64,000 bases of DNA from Nocardioidaceae bacterium (lineage in GTDB: Bacteria; Actinomycetota; Actinomycetes; Propionibacteriales; Nocardioidaceae): assembly GCA_030447865.1 (NCBI GenBank), contig JAUJOD010000002.1, forward strand, positions 582,473 to 646,472, read 5' to 3'. Below the pieces are notes generated by a model. The model saw only the letters and a program-made list of their open reading frames with translations, searched no databases and was not told the origin of the DNA. Position numbers and translations under genes: made by a program. This document shows positions 26,938-35,399 of the stretch, piece by piece; the stretch's first letter is position 1, and each line of letters opens with the position of its first letter.

Positions 26938-26999
26938 CGCCGAGGGCGGGGGGAGAGTCTCCCGAGCCGGCGCGTAACGCTCACTTAGAGTGGGCCGCA

Positions 27000-27878
27000 A
27001 TGCCTCGCCACGTGACCCGGCCTATCGACGTTCTCGTCTCGGCAGTGGCCGTCGTGACGCTGACCGTCGCGTGCAGCCCCTCCGGCCCGCAAGCGGGAGA
27101 CGGTGAGACCCGGTCGCCGCGCTCGGCCGCAGCGGGTGCCGGCTCAACGATTGAGACTGCCGGCCAGTCCGCGCCTCCGCAACCCCGAGTCGGGGAGTGC
27201 CGCAATCTCGGGTACGCCGAGATCTCGCTGTTCTCCGATACGACCCGCACGACCCCCTGCGCGAAGAAGCACACCGCCTACACCTTCGCCGTGAAGAAGC
27301 TCCCGCGCGACATCGCCTTCACCGGGGTGGCGATCGAGAACGACGCGGTGCAGAACTTCGCCGGTGAGTCTTGCCGTACGGCGTTCGCCCGCTTCATCGG
27401 CGGCGACGCCGCCGAGCGAGCGCTGTCTCGCCTCACCGTCACCTACTTCGTGCCCAACCAGCGCCACTTCGACCTCGGAGCGCGGTGGGTGCGATGCGAC
27501 GTAGTTGCGCTGCAGTCCGCCAACGTCCTGGCTGACCTCCCCCGCCAGAAGCTGCGCGGCATCCTCAACGACCATGGCGCCCTGGACCGCTTCGGTGTCT
27601 GCTCAACGACCGAACCGGGCTCGGCTGGGTTCAAGCTCGTCATGTGCAGCCAGGACCACGCCTACCGCGCGCTGGCGGCGCTGCGGTTGGGTGGCAGCGA
27701 CGCGCCGTACCCCGGTGAGCAGGTGACGAGGATCGACGGCCGGCAACGGTGCAAGCACGTGGTCGACGACGTCTTGCGGCCCGGCGGTGGCTACACGTTC
27801 GGCTGGACCTACCCTTCACCCTCCGACTGGCAAGCGGGACAGCGGTTCGGCTACTGCTGGCATAAGACGACCGGGTGA
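27000..27878 (+). CDS. Lipoprotein of the septum-formation domain type (paralogue 1)
   Basis: 292 residues from the ATG at 27000; the frame upstream lies in repeat B. Signal with lipobox TVAC (VSAVAVVTLTVACSPSG). The extracellular part has regularly placed cysteines: VGECRNLGY, TTPCAKKHTAYTFAV, ESCRTAF, ARWVRCDVVALQ, FGVCSTT, LVMCSQDHAYRAL, QRCKHVV and FGYCWHK. This pattern (GxC, then C-x-x-x-H) is that of actinobacterial septum-formation family proteins, a name of uncertain functional basis. TAGAGT eight bases upstream suggests a leaderless start. A paralogue follows. Confidence 0.8.
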   Translation: MPRHVTRPIDVLVSAVAVVTLTVACSPSGPQAGDGETRSPRSAAAGAGSTIETAGQSAPPQPRVGECRNLGYAEISLFSDTTRTTPCAKKHTAYTFAVKKLPRDIAFTGVAIENDAVQNFAGESCRTAFARFIGGDAAERALSRLTVTYFVPNQRHFDLGARWVRCDVVALQSANVLADLPRQKLRGILNDHGALDRFGVCSTTEPGSAGFKLVMCSQDHAYRALAALRLGGSDAPYPGEQVTRIDGRQRCKHVVDDVLRPGGGYTFGWTYPSPSDWQAGQRFGYCWHKTTG

Positions 27879-27931
27879 CCCGACGGGCCAGCACTCGCTT
27901 CCTGAGCTGCTGGCGGCCTCCGACCTGACTA

Positions 27932-27946
27932 GACAAGCGGCTTGTC
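27932..27946. repeat. Palindrome GACAAGC-G-GCTTGTC
   Basis: A perfect seven-base inverted repeat with a one-base spacer, followed by CTTTG on the plus strand, 54 bases after the first lipoprotein stop. It could be a weak terminator. The same palindrome occurs at 1240-1254. Confidence 0.5.
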
Positions 27947-28016
27947 CTTTGCTCCGGCACCATGCCCCGCAGCACTGGGCTTCCTTCCGTCGCGAGGCCG
28001 TGGCCCGACCAGCGGG

Positions 28017-28022
28017 CATAAT
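28017..28022 (+). promoter_or_regulatory. -10 box of leaderless promoter for second lipoprotein
   Basis: CATAAT ends six bases before the GTG start, with no Shine-Dalgarno sequence. This is the expected geometry for transcription beginning at the start codon. No clear -35. Confidence 0.55.
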
Positions 28023-28028
28023 GCTCGG

Positions 28029-28979
28029 GTGACGAGGTTGGCCGGTGCACTGGCCGTGTTAGTGCTCGGTGCCACCGTGTCGGGCTGCGGGAGCGCCGCA
28101 GATGTCGCGGGCACGTCCACCCGACCAACGGTGACGCCGCAGTCGTCAACCAGTGCCCCGCCCAGCACCCCCACCAGCACCGCGCCGACGTCCTCAGCCA
28201 CCTCGACAGCATCCTCGCCGGCGGAGCCGAGCCCGACGACACCTACGCCGGCCACCTCCACCGCCACTTCACCAACACAAGATGTCGCCGCCCGGCCCAA
28301 GGTCGGAAACTGCTACGACACCGGCAAGGCGGCCTTCCAGCGGCAACGCGACGACAGCGAGCCGGTCAGCTGCAAGCGCCGCCACACCGCAGAAACGTTC
28401 GCGGTCTTCACCCTCAAGTCCGTCCCGAGCACGGCGAAGATCAATGCGGTTGGGCGAGCCTGCAATGCCCGGTTCAAGCAGTACGTCGGCGGGTCTCCCA
28501 CGATCTCCAAGCTCGGCCTGACGGTCATCTTGCCGGGCAGCGAACAGACTGCTGTCGGCCAGAACTGGATCCGCTGCGACGTCATCGAGTTGGCGAACTA
28601 CAACGGCAAGGGCGGTGTGCCTCGGACCGGCAGTGTCAAGGGCGCCCTCGACGACCGCGTGCCCCGGACTTTGCGCGGCTGCGTGCGACACTGGCCCAAG
28701 GTCGACCAGCCGGTGCACTTCACCTCCTGCCAGCGCCGTCACCAGGCCGAGCTCATCCCCGAGTCGCTCAACCTGGGCGGCCCCCGCGCCGACTATCCGG
28801 GGCGGGCTTCGGTGGTAGCCGACAGCAAGCTCTTCTGCAGGAACACCGTCTTGGACTACGTGCCGGAGGCGCGGAACTATTACTACTACTATCCCAAGCT
28901 GTCGGGCTGGCGGTCCGGCACCCGGGACACCACCTGCTGGGCGCTCGAGAGGGAAGGCAACGGCCTCCCCCCGCTCTGA
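28029..28979 (+). CDS. Lipoprotein of the septum-formation domain type (paralogue 2)
   Basis: 316 residues from the GTG at 28029. Lipobox VSGC, then about 70 residues of Ser/Thr/Pro-rich linker (probably spanning the cell wall), then the same domain as its upstream neighbour: VGNCYDTG, PVSCKRRHTAETFAVFTLKS, RACNARFKQYVGG, NWIRCDVIEL, RGCVRHW, FTSCQRRHQAEL and TTCWALE. The two genes are likely an old tandem duplication. It ends ten bases before the convergent era stop. Confidence 0.8.
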   Translation: MTRLAGALAVLVLGATVSGCGSAADVAGTSTRPTVTPQSSTSAPPSTPTSTAPTSSATSTASSPAEPSPTTPTPATSTATSPTQDVAARPKVGNCYDTGKAAFQRQRDDSEPVSCKRRHTAETFAVFTLKSVPSTAKINAVGRACNARFKQYVGGSPTISKLGLTVILPGSEQTAVGQNWIRCDVIELANYNGKGGVPRTGSVKGALDDRVPRTLRGCVRHWPKVDQPVHFTSCQRRHQAELIPESLNLGGPRADYPGRASVVADSKLFCRNTVLDYVPEARNYYYYYPKLSGWRSGTRDTTCWALEREGNGLPPL

Positions 28980-28988
28980 CCGGCTTCT

Positions 28989-29969
28989 TCAGAAGCCGAG
29001 GCGGCGGAGCTGCCGAGGGTCGCGTTGCCAGTCCTTGGCCACCTTGACGCGCAGGTCGAGGTACACCGGCGTGCCCAGCAGGGCCTCGATCTGACGCCGC
29101 GCAGCGGCACCGACCGTCTTCAGCCGGCTCCCTTGGTGTCCGATCACGATCCCTTTCTGGCTGGACCGCTCGACGTACAGCACAGCCGACACGTCGAGCA
29201 GCGGCTTGTCGGCCGGCCGGTCGTCACGCGCCCGTAACTCCTCCACGACGACTGCGATCGAGTGCGGAAGCTCGTCGCGCACCCCTTCGAGCGCGGCTTC
29301 TCGGATCAGTTCGGCGACCAGCGTGGTCTCCGGCTCGTCGGTGAGCTCCCCGTCGGGGTACAGCGGCGGACCCTCCAGCAGCCGCGTCATGAGCAGATCA
29401 GCCAACAGTCCCACCTGCTGCCCGTGCAGCGCCGACACCGGGACGATCTCGGCCCACTCGACCCCCGTCTCGGCACCAAGCTGTGCCACCGACGACAGGT
29501 GCTCGGCCATTCGGTCGGGCGTCACGAGGTCGCTCTTGGTGGCCACCGCGATCTTCGGGGTCTGCTTGACGGAGCTGACCGCCTTGACCAGAAACCTGTC
29601 ACCCGGTCCGATCGGGTCACTGGCCGGCAGACATACGACGACCACGTCGACTTCGGCCCAGGTGGCGCGCACCAGGTCGTTGAGGCGCTCGCCGAGCAGT
29701 GTCCGCGGCTTGTGCAGACCGGGTGTGTCCACCAGCACGAGCTGGCCGTCGGCGCGGGACACGATGCCGCGTACCGCATGCCGAGTCGTCTGCGGACGCG
29801 ACGAGGTGATCGCCACCTTGGTTCCGACAAGCGCGTTGGTAAGCGTCGACTTGCCGGCGTTCGGCCGCCCGACCAGGCACGCGAACCCACTGCGGTATGT
29901 CGCGCCCGAACCCTCGGCAGCGTTCTCACGCACCTCGACTCGGCGGTCCTCGCCAGCCTGCTCACGCAT
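28989..29969 (-). CDS. era: GTPase Era
   Basis: Ribosome-assembly GTPase that binds the 3' end of 16S rRNA. 326 residues. G1 GRPNAGKST, G3 DTPGLHKP, G4 TKSD and the C-terminal KH domain with GIVIGHQGSRLKTVG are all clear. The first 25 residues are a variable extension. The ATG overlaps the end of the upstream DMT transporter gene by eight bases, so it belongs to the ybeY-corC-deaminase-like-transporter-era operon. Confidence 0.96.
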   Translation of the reverse strand: MREQAGEDRRVEVRENAAEGSGATYRSGFACLVGRPNAGKSTLTNALVGTKVAITSSRPQTTRHAVRGIVSRADGQLVLVDTPGLHKPRTLLGERLNDLVRATWAEVDVVVVCLPASDPIGPGDRFLVKAVSSVKQTPKIAVATKSDLVTPDRMAEHLSSVAQLGAETGVEWAEIVPVSALHGQQVGLLADLLMTRLLEGPPLYPDGELTDEPETTLVAELIREAALEGVRDELPHSIAVVVEELRARDDRPADKPLLDVSAVLYVERSSQKGIVIGHQGSRLKTVGAAARRQIEALLGTPVYLDLRVKVAKDWQRDPRQLRRLGF

Positions 29970-30981
29970 CTGGACTCGACTCGTCCTCGGCGCGCCGCGT
30001 CGTACGGACCATCACGGCGAGCGCGACCAGCACCACGCCAGCACCGACCCAGCTGACCGGCGACAGCACCTCGTGCAGTACGACGACCCCGAGCAACGCC
30101 GCGACCAGCGGCTCGGTCAGGCCCAGGGTTGCCGCCGACCCAGGAGGGACACTGCGCAGGCCCCGGTTGAACAGGCTGTAGGCAACGACAGTCGCCGCGA
30201 CCGCCATGTAGACCACCATCGCGAGGCCCGACGGCGTACGGCTCCAGTCCAGCGGCCACAGCAGCAGCGCCGGCGCCAGCGCAGCAGCGGCCACTGTGAA
30301 GATCCCGGCCAGCTTGGCTGTCATGTGCACGTCGGAGGAGGCGAGAGCGGTGCTGGAGAGGATGAACGTCGCGTACGACGCCGACGCGCCCAGCGCGAAC
30401 AGGATGCCCGACACCGTGACTCCGGAGCGCAGCCCTTCGCTCAGCAGCGCGGTCAGGCCGACAAGGGCGAGCCCGGTGGCAAGCAACCAGGATCGGCTGA
30501 AGCGTCGGGCCGCCAAACCGGTGAGGATCGGCGTGCACCCGATCGCCACCAACGTGCCAACGGCGACGCCGGTGCGGGTGACGGCCCCGAGGAAGGTGAT
30601 GTTGAACGCGGCCTGGGCTAGCCCCGCGAGCCACACTGCGCGCAGCCGCCAGGCGGCGACCAGCGGCGCCCAACCGCGCGGGGCTGCCAGCAGCACCAGC
30701 AGGCCCGCGGCAATCGCCAACCGCACCGCGCCGACCGACGCCGAGGGCGCCTCCGGTCCGAGCACCCGCGCGGTGCCGATCGTGCCGAACAGCGCTGCAG
30801 CCGAGATGACCAGCAAGGCGCCAACGCGCGGCGTGGGCACGGGTGGCCCGGTCCGGTCTGGCACGGCCTGCGGCTCGGGTGGGGATGGCGGGGACTCGCC
30901 GGGCCGTAAAGAGGAGCGAAGCGATGGCCCAAGAGTCCCGTCAGCCCCGGACGGGCCGCCAAACTGACTGCTAGGGCTCAC
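29962..30981 (-). CDS. EamA/DMT-family transporter
   Basis: 339 residues if started at the GTG at 30981, which overlaps the upstream stop (GTGA). About ten membrane helices in two EamA repeats, for example VGALLVISAAALFGTIGTAR, LAIAAGLLVLLAAP and PLVAALLGVVVLHEVLSPVS. The first 50 residues are Pro/Ser-rich and encoded partly by a family C repeat copy, so they may be non-native: either the repeat inserted in frame or the true start is nearer residue 48. The substrate is unknown. Insertion between the deaminase-like gene and era is not the usual operon content. Confidence 0.85.
   Translation of the reverse strand: MSPSSQFGGPSGADGTLGPSLRSSLRPGESPPSPPEPQAVPDRTGPPVPTPRVGALLVISAAALFGTIGTARVLGPEAPSASVGAVRLAIAAGLLVLLAAPRGWAPLVAAWRLRAVWLAGLAQAAFNITFLGAVTRTGVAVGTLVAIGCTPILTGLAARRFSRSWLLATGLALVGLTALLSEGLRSGVTVSGILFALGASASYATFILSSTALASSDVHMTAKLAGIFTVAAAALAPALLLWPLDWSRTPSGLAMVVYMAVAATVVAYSLFNRGLRSVPPGSAATLGLTEPLVAALLGVVVLHEVLSPVSWVGAGVVLVALAVMVRTTRRAEDESSPDA
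30891..30940. repeat. Repeat family C, copy 1 (degenerate, inside a coding region)
   Basis: Shares GGACTCG, CCGTAAAGAGGAGCGAAGCG and AAGAGTCC with the other C copies, but the paired GCGCC/GGCGC arms have decayed to GGGCC/GGCCC (which still pair). It lies in the part coding for the N-terminal extension of the DMT transporter. Confidence 0.7.
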
Positions 30982-31322
30982 GTGGCCACGGCGTCGGTGA
31001 CGGTGCCAGCGGTGTCGGCGCGGTAGATCGGCACGCCGGCGCCGGCGAACTCCCGCACCACCGTAACGTCCGCCGGCTCGATGCCGTGGTCACCAACCAG
31101 TAGGGCGGCCTCGAGGCCGGAGCCCCCGCTGCTCACGGCAAGCGCGACGGCCAGCTCGAGCGCCGACAACCGCAGCGACGGCAGCACGACGTCGGCTGCG
31201 CTGTAGGTGCGGCCGTCGGTGTCGCGTACGGCGGCCGCCGCGGCGCTGCCGGCCCGAGCCCGATGCGCCCGCGCGAGCACGAGCAGCTTGGCGTCCTCCT
31301 GGTCAGCCAGCTCAGGTGCCAT
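30978..31322 (-). CDS. Cytidine-deaminase-like protein lacking the zinc motifs
   Basis: 114 residues. By position (between the CorC-like gene and era) and sequence (AVRDTDGRTYSAADVVLPSL, LSALELAVALAVSSGG, LEAALLVGD) it is the actinobacterial protein usually annotated as cytidine deaminase. The catalytic signatures of that enzyme, a His/Cys-Ala-Glu and a Pro-Cys-x-x-Cys, are absent, so it should not bind catalytic zinc or deaminate. It may be structural or regulatory. The ATG overlaps the upstream stop by 11 bases. Confidence 0.8.
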   Translation of the reverse strand: MAPELADQEDAKLLVLARAHRARAGSAAAAAVRDTDGRTYSAADVVLPSLRLSALELAVALAVSSGGSGLEAALLVGDHGIEPADVTVVREFAGAGVPIYRADTAGTVTDAVAT

Positions 31323-32661
31323 GCGCCACCCCGGACGCGCGGGAGTCCATCGAGTGCCCGTCGTCGCTCCCGTTGGCTGCCGTCGATCCGAGCGACTCGA
31401 CAGCCGGCCTGACCACGACAGTCACCACCTTGTTGCGGCGTCCGGCCAGCGACTCGGCCTGCAGGTGCAGGCCCTCGCAGACCACCTCAGCGCCGGGGAT
31501 CGGCACTCGCCCGAGGTGCTTGGCCATCAGACCGCCGACTGTCTCGATGTCCTCGTCGTCGATCTGCACGCCGAACAGCTCCCCCAACTCGTCGACGGGC
31601 AGCCGGGAACTGACCCGGGCAGCGCCGCTGGGCAACCGCTCCACGGCGACCGGCTCGACGTCGTACTCGTCGGTGATCTCACCGACGATCTCCTCGAGGA
31701 TGTCTTCGATGGTGACCAGCCCGGCGGTGCCGCCGTACTCGTCGATGACGATCGCTACATGCATGCGCTTGGCCTGCATCTCGCGCATCAGCTCAGCCGC
31801 CGGCTTGGAGTCGGGCACGAAGAACGACGGACGCATGACCGTCTCGACGCGCTCGGTGGTCTCGGCCTCGTGCCGGTCGTAGACCCGTTTGGTCACGTCC
31901 TTGAGATAGGCGACGCCGATGATGTCGTCGAGGCCTTCGCCGACGACAGGTATCCGGGAGAATCCGCTGCGCAACGCCAGCGACATCAGCTGCCGCAACG
32001 TCTTGTGCCGCTCGATGAACACCATGTCGGTGCGCGGCACCATCACCTCACGCACCAGGGTGTCACCGAGCTCGAACACCGAGTGAATCATCTGGCTCTC
32101 GACCGACTCGATGACCCGGCTCTGCTCGGCCAGGTCGACCAGGTGGCGCAGCTCAGCCTCGGTGGCGAACGGCCCCTCCCGAAAACCTCGGCCGGGCGTC
32201 AGCGCGTTGCCGATCAGGATCAGCAGCTGCGGCAACGGTCCTAGTACGGCGGTCAGCGCGCCAACCGGCCGGGCCGTCACCAACGCGACCCGTTCGGCGT
32301 GCTGGCGACCGATCGTGCGCGCCCCGACCCCAACCGCGATGTAGGAGACCACCACCATGCTGCCGGCGGCGGTGAGCACCCGCAGCCACACCGGCTCGAG
32401 GACGTGCGTCACCACCAAGGTGACGAGCACGGTCGCGGTGATCTCGCAGACGACCCGCACCAGCAGCACGGTGTTGAGGTAGCGGGGTGCGTCGGCGAGG
32501 ATCGACGTAAGCCTGGCGGCGCCGGAGCGCCCCTCCCGCTGCAACTGCTCGGCACGGACCCGCGAGACCGCTGACAGCGCGGTCTCCGCGCTGGCCAGTA
32601 GCGCAGCGACGAGGATCAGGACGCCCGCGAGGGCGAGCCAGGTGACGTCATCTGAGGTCAT
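31312..32661 (-). CDS. CorC/HlyC-family membrane protein (DUF21 + CBS pair)
   Basis: 449 residues. An N-terminal DUF21 membrane domain (LALAGVLILVAALLASAETA, and helices near 70, 100 and 150), two CBS domains (MVPRTDMVFIERHKTLRQLM; MRPSFFVPDSKPAAELMREM) and a C-terminal CorC_HlyC domain (SSRLPVDELGELFGVQIDDE, VGGLMAKHLGRVP). Members are linked to Mg2+/Co2+ export; the old name haemolysin is misleading. The ATG overlaps the ybeY stop (ATGA). Confidence 0.93.
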   Translation of the reverse strand: MTSDDVTWLALAGVLILVAALLASAETALSAVSRVRAEQLQREGRSGAARLTSILADAPRYLNTVLLVRVVCEITATVLVTLVVTHVLEPVWLRVLTAAGSMVVVSYIAVGVGARTIGRQHAERVALVTARPVGALTAVLGPLPQLLILIGNALTPGRGFREGPFATEAELRHLVDLAEQSRVIESVESQMIHSVFELGDTLVREVMVPRTDMVFIERHKTLRQLMSLALRSGFSRIPVVGEGLDDIIGVAYLKDVTKRVYDRHEAETTERVETVMRPSFFVPDSKPAAELMREMQAKRMHVAIVIDEYGGTAGLVTIEDILEEIVGEITDEYDVEPVAVERLPSGAARVSSRLPVDELGELFGVQIDDEDIETVGGLMAKHLGRVPIPGAEVVCEGLHLQAESLAGRRNKVVTVVVRPAVESLGSTAANGSDDGHSMDSRASGVAHGT

Positions 32662-33128
32662 TCGACGTCCTCACCGCTCTTGACGCCCTGCCACTCCGCC
32701 AGCAGCCGGGCCTGCAGCGTGAACATCTCCCGCTCCTCGGCAGGCTCGCCGTGGTCGTACCCCAGCAGGTGCAAGATGCCGTGGATCGTCAGCAGGTGCA
32801 TCTCGTCGTCGGCGGTCCGAGAGTACGTCGGCGCCTGGGCGGCGGCGTACTGCGGGCACAGCAGCAGGTCGCCGAGGATGCCCTCGTCGGAGGGCTCGCC
32901 GTCATGGCCAGGACGCAGCTCGTCCATGGGGAACGACAACACATCGGTAGGGCCGTCGGCGCCCATCCAGCGCCGGTTGAACTCGGTGATGGTCGCCTCA
33001 TCGACCAGCTTGAGGCAGAGCTCTGCCTGCGGATGCACCCGCAGCCGGCTCAGCGTGAAACGGGCCAACTTGGCGAAGTCCGCGACGTTGACCTCGACAC
33101 CCGACTCGTTGAGGACCTCAACGCTCAT
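32658..33128 (-). CDS. ybeY: Endoribonuclease YbeY
   Basis: Needed for 16S rRNA 3'-end maturation and ribosome quality control. 156 residues from the ATG at 33128 (start MSVEVLNESG); a longer frame to 33170 is non-conserved. The zinc-binding HGILHLLGYDH motif and the upstream NRRWMGADGPTDVLSFPMDE block are intact. It follows phoH by 54 bases and overlaps the CorC-like gene, the standard phoH-ybeY order. Confidence 0.96.
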   Translation of the reverse strand: MSVEVLNESGVEVNVADFAKLARFTLSRLRVHPQAELCLKLVDEATITEFNRRWMGADGPTDVLSFPMDELRPGHDGEPSDEGILGDLLLCPQYAAAQAPTYSRTADDEMHLLTIHGILHLLGYDHGEPAEEREMFTLQARLLAEWQGVKSGEDVE

Positions 33129-33182
33129 CTGGTCCCGACTACTCCCTCGACGCTCACCGGCACTCGGCAATGCGCTCGACGC

Positions 33183-34226
33183 TCATCCACCTTCGACCCT
33201 GCCATCGATGCCCCGGCTTTGGGTGCTCAGCCCCTCGGCGAACGAGGTACGACCGGGCCGCGCGGCTGCCTCGTAGGTGTCGTAGGCCGCGACGATCTTG
33301 CCGACAAGCTTGTGCCGGACGACGTCGGAGCTGGTCAGCCAGCAGAAGTTCACATCCTTGATGCCGTCGAGGATCTCCTGCACCACCCGCAGGCCGCTCT
33401 TCGTGCCGGTGGGCAGGTCGACCTGGGTGACGTCACCGGTGACCACCATCTTTGACCCGAAGCCGAGCCGAGTCAGGAACATCTTCATCTGCTCCGGTGA
33501 GGTGTTCTGCGCCTCGTCGAGGATGATGAACGAGTCATTGAGCGTCCTACCGCGCATAAAGGCCAGCGGGGCCACCTCGATGGTGCCGGCGGTAAGCAGC
33601 TTCGGGATCGTCTCGGGGTCGAGCATGTCGTGCAACGCGTCGTACAGCGGGCGCAGGTAGGGGTCGATCTTCTCGCTGAGCGTGCCGGGCAGATAGCCGA
33701 GGCGCTCGCCCGCCTCGACGGCCGGGCGGGTCAAGATGATGCGGTTGACCTGCTTCGCCTGCAGCGCCTGCACGGCCTTCGCCATGGCGAGGTAGGTCTT
33801 GCCGGTGCCGGCCGGCCCGATGCCGAACACGACGGTGTGCTTGTCGATCGCGTCGACGTACCGTTTCTGGTTGAGCGTCTTGGGCCGGATCGTACGGCCG
33901 CGGTTGCTCAAGATGTTCAGCGTCAGTACGTCGGCCGGCCGCTCCTGCGTCTCGGCGCGCAGCATGCCGATGACCCGTTCGACGGTCTCGCCGGTGAGGC
34001 CTTGGCCGGTGCGGACCATCGCGACGAGCTCGTCGAGGAGCCGCTCGATCAGCGCAACTTCGCCGCGGTCGCCGCTGAGGTTGACCTCGTTGCCGCGCAC
34101 GTGGACTTCGGCGGTGAACTCACGCTCGATGAGGTTCAGAAACTCGTCGCCCGGCCCAAGGACGGCGACGACGGGAATGCTGTTGGGGATGACGACCGTA
34201 TGTCGTGGCAGTTGGGTATCTGTCAT
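33183..34226 (-). CDS. phoH: PhoH-like ATPase
   Basis: 347 residues from the ATG at 34226; an open frame continues to 34397 but that part is encoded by repeat C2 and is not conserved. Walker A GPAGTGKT, Walker B SFIILDEAQNTSPEQMKMFL, VVTGDVTQVDLP and an N-terminal KH-like region (AEVHVRGNEVNLSGDR). PhoH proteins are predicted RNA-associated ATPases; pairing with YbeY suggests a role in RNA processing. TAGCAT lies ten bases before the ATG. Confidence 0.95.
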   Translation of the reverse strand: MTDTQLPRHTVVIPNSIPVVAVLGPGDEFLNLIEREFTAEVHVRGNEVNLSGDRGEVALIERLLDELVAMVRTGQGLTGETVERVIGMLRAETQERPADVLTLNILSNRGRTIRPKTLNQKRYVDAIDKHTVVFGIGPAGTGKTYLAMAKAVQALQAKQVNRIILTRPAVEAGERLGYLPGTLSEKIDPYLRPLYDALHDMLDPETIPKLLTAGTIEVAPLAFMRGRTLNDSFIILDEAQNTSPEQMKMFLTRLGFGSKMVVTGDVTQVDLPTGTKSGLRVVQEILDGIKDVNFCWLTSSDVVRHKLVGKIVAAYDTYEAAARPGRTSFAEGLSTQSRGIDGRVEGG

Positions 34227-34301
34227 CGTGCGCCCAATGCTACGGCTTCTCCACGCAACCAGCCTGGTACGGCGGCCGGTCGGCCGACTCAGCCCGCCGG
34301 T

Positions 34302-34347
34302 GGCTCTCGCGCCTTCGCTGCGCTCTTTGACGGCGCTTCGAGTCCCC
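34302..34347. repeat. Repeat family C, copy 2 (inverted orientation)
   Basis: Reads GGCTCTCGCGCCTTCGCTGC, then GCTCTTTGACGGCGCTTCGA, then GTCC on the plus strand, the reverse complement of copies 3 and 4. It lies in the 182-base gap between phoH and the HIT gene; the rest of that gap holds no other recognisable feature. Confidence 0.85.
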
Positions 34348-34408
34348 CGTCGGTCCTCCCCGGCCTCAGGCCTTCGGTGGTTGAGCCCGTCGAGCACACC
34401 GTGTGATG

Positions 34409-34756
34409 TCAGCCGGGCGGCCAGGTGAACTCGCGGCCGCCGAGCACATGCACGTGGGCGTGGAACACGGACTGCTGGGCGCCGGCGCCGTTGTTGGCCA
34501 CCAGCCGGTAGCCGGCGCCGACGCCCTCCTGCTCCGCCACTTCCCGCGCCAGTCGCAGTACCTCTAGAGCCGCCTCAGGATCGGCCTCGGCGAGCTCGGC
34601 CAGCGTCGGCTGGTGCGTCTTGGGGATGACCAGCACGTGCATCGGCGCCTGCGGGCTGATATCGCGGAACGCGAGCGCGGCGTTCGTCTCGGCCACTCGG
34701 TCGGTGGGGAGCTCCCCGGCGATGATCCGGCAGAACAAGCATGAGTCGTCAGCCAT
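34409..34756 (-). CDS. HIT-family (HINT-like) nucleotide-binding protein
   Basis: 115 residues. Begins DDSCLFCRIIAGELPTDRV and carries the histidine triad FHAHVHVLGG, with HVLVIPKTH in between. HINT-type members hydrolyse nucleoside phosphoramidates or similar. AAGGA lies before the ATG. The position between rsmE/dnaJ and phoH is the usual one in actinobacteria, although here a sigma factor gene pair is inserted. Confidence 0.93.
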   Translation of the reverse strand: MADDSCLFCRIIAGELPTDRVAETNAALAFRDISPQAPMHVLVIPKTHQPTLAELAEADPEAALEVLRLAREVAEQEGVGAGYRLVANNGAGAQQSVFHAHVHVLGGREFTWPPG

Positions 34757-34895
34757 GCTCGTTCCTTACCCACGACGGCCAAAAGATGACGGCCCAGCGC
34801 AAGAGAGTGCGCGATCATGTAAACCGCTGGGCGGAGCCAGGCGTGGTTTGGGTATGACCGCCGTGCTGAAGGGTTCCACGCGGAGAGGGACGGCG

Positions 34896-35399
34896 ATGAC
34901 GTCAGGGTGGGACGCCGACGAGGCGGTCACCGCGCTGTACGCCGCTCACTACGCCGAGCTGGTCAGGCTCGCGGCGCTGCTGGTCCGGTCCAGTGGCGAG
35001 GCGGAAGAGATCGTGCAGGACTCGTTCGTAGCGATGCACGACAAGTGGCGGCGACTGCGCGAGCCGGAGAAGGCGGTCGGATACCTGCGCCGTACGGTCG
35101 TCAACCGGGCCCGCTCGTCCCAACGGCACCACCGGGTCGCCGACAAGCACAGCTCGACCGAGGTGGCGGTGTCGCCGAGCGCCGAGCAACACGCGCTGGC
35201 CGCCGAGTCGCGTGCCGCCGTCATCGACGCTCTGCACCGCCTGCCGACCCGGCAACGCGAGGTGCTGGTGCTCCGCTACTACGGCAACCTGCCCGAAGCC
35301 GACATCGCCGCCACCCTCGGCATCAGCCGCGGAGCCGTCAAGAGCCACGCATCCCGCGGCATGACCGCCCTCCGCTCCAGCCTCGAGGACTCGCCATGA
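34896..35399 (+). CDS. ECF sigma factor (SigE-like family)
   Basis: 167 residues from the ATG at 34896 (GAGAGGG upstream); an ATG at 34854 would add 14 residues. Region 2: ALYAAHYAELVRLAALLV, AEEIVQDSFVAMHDKWRRL and GYLRRTVVNRARSSQRHH. Region 4: LPTRQREVLVLRYYGNLPEA and ISRGAVKSHASRGM. Typical of the actinobacterial SigE-like group. The stop overlaps the ATG of a membrane GerMN protein, which is likely its partner or target. An AT-rich patch with TATGAC (34853) may be the -10. Confidence 0.92.
   Translation: MTSGWDADEAVTALYAAHYAELVRLAALLVRSSGEAEEIVQDSFVAMHDKWRRLREPEKAVGYLRRTVVNRARSSQRHHRVADKHSSTEVAVSPSAEQHALAAESRAAVIDALHRLPTRQREVLVLRYYGNLPEADIAATLGISRGAVKSHASRGMTALRSSLEDSP

Noticed and set aside
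34227-34397. N-terminal extension of phoH
   Set aside because: Encoded by repeat C2 and absent from the PhoH family; the ATG at 34226 gives the normal N-terminus.
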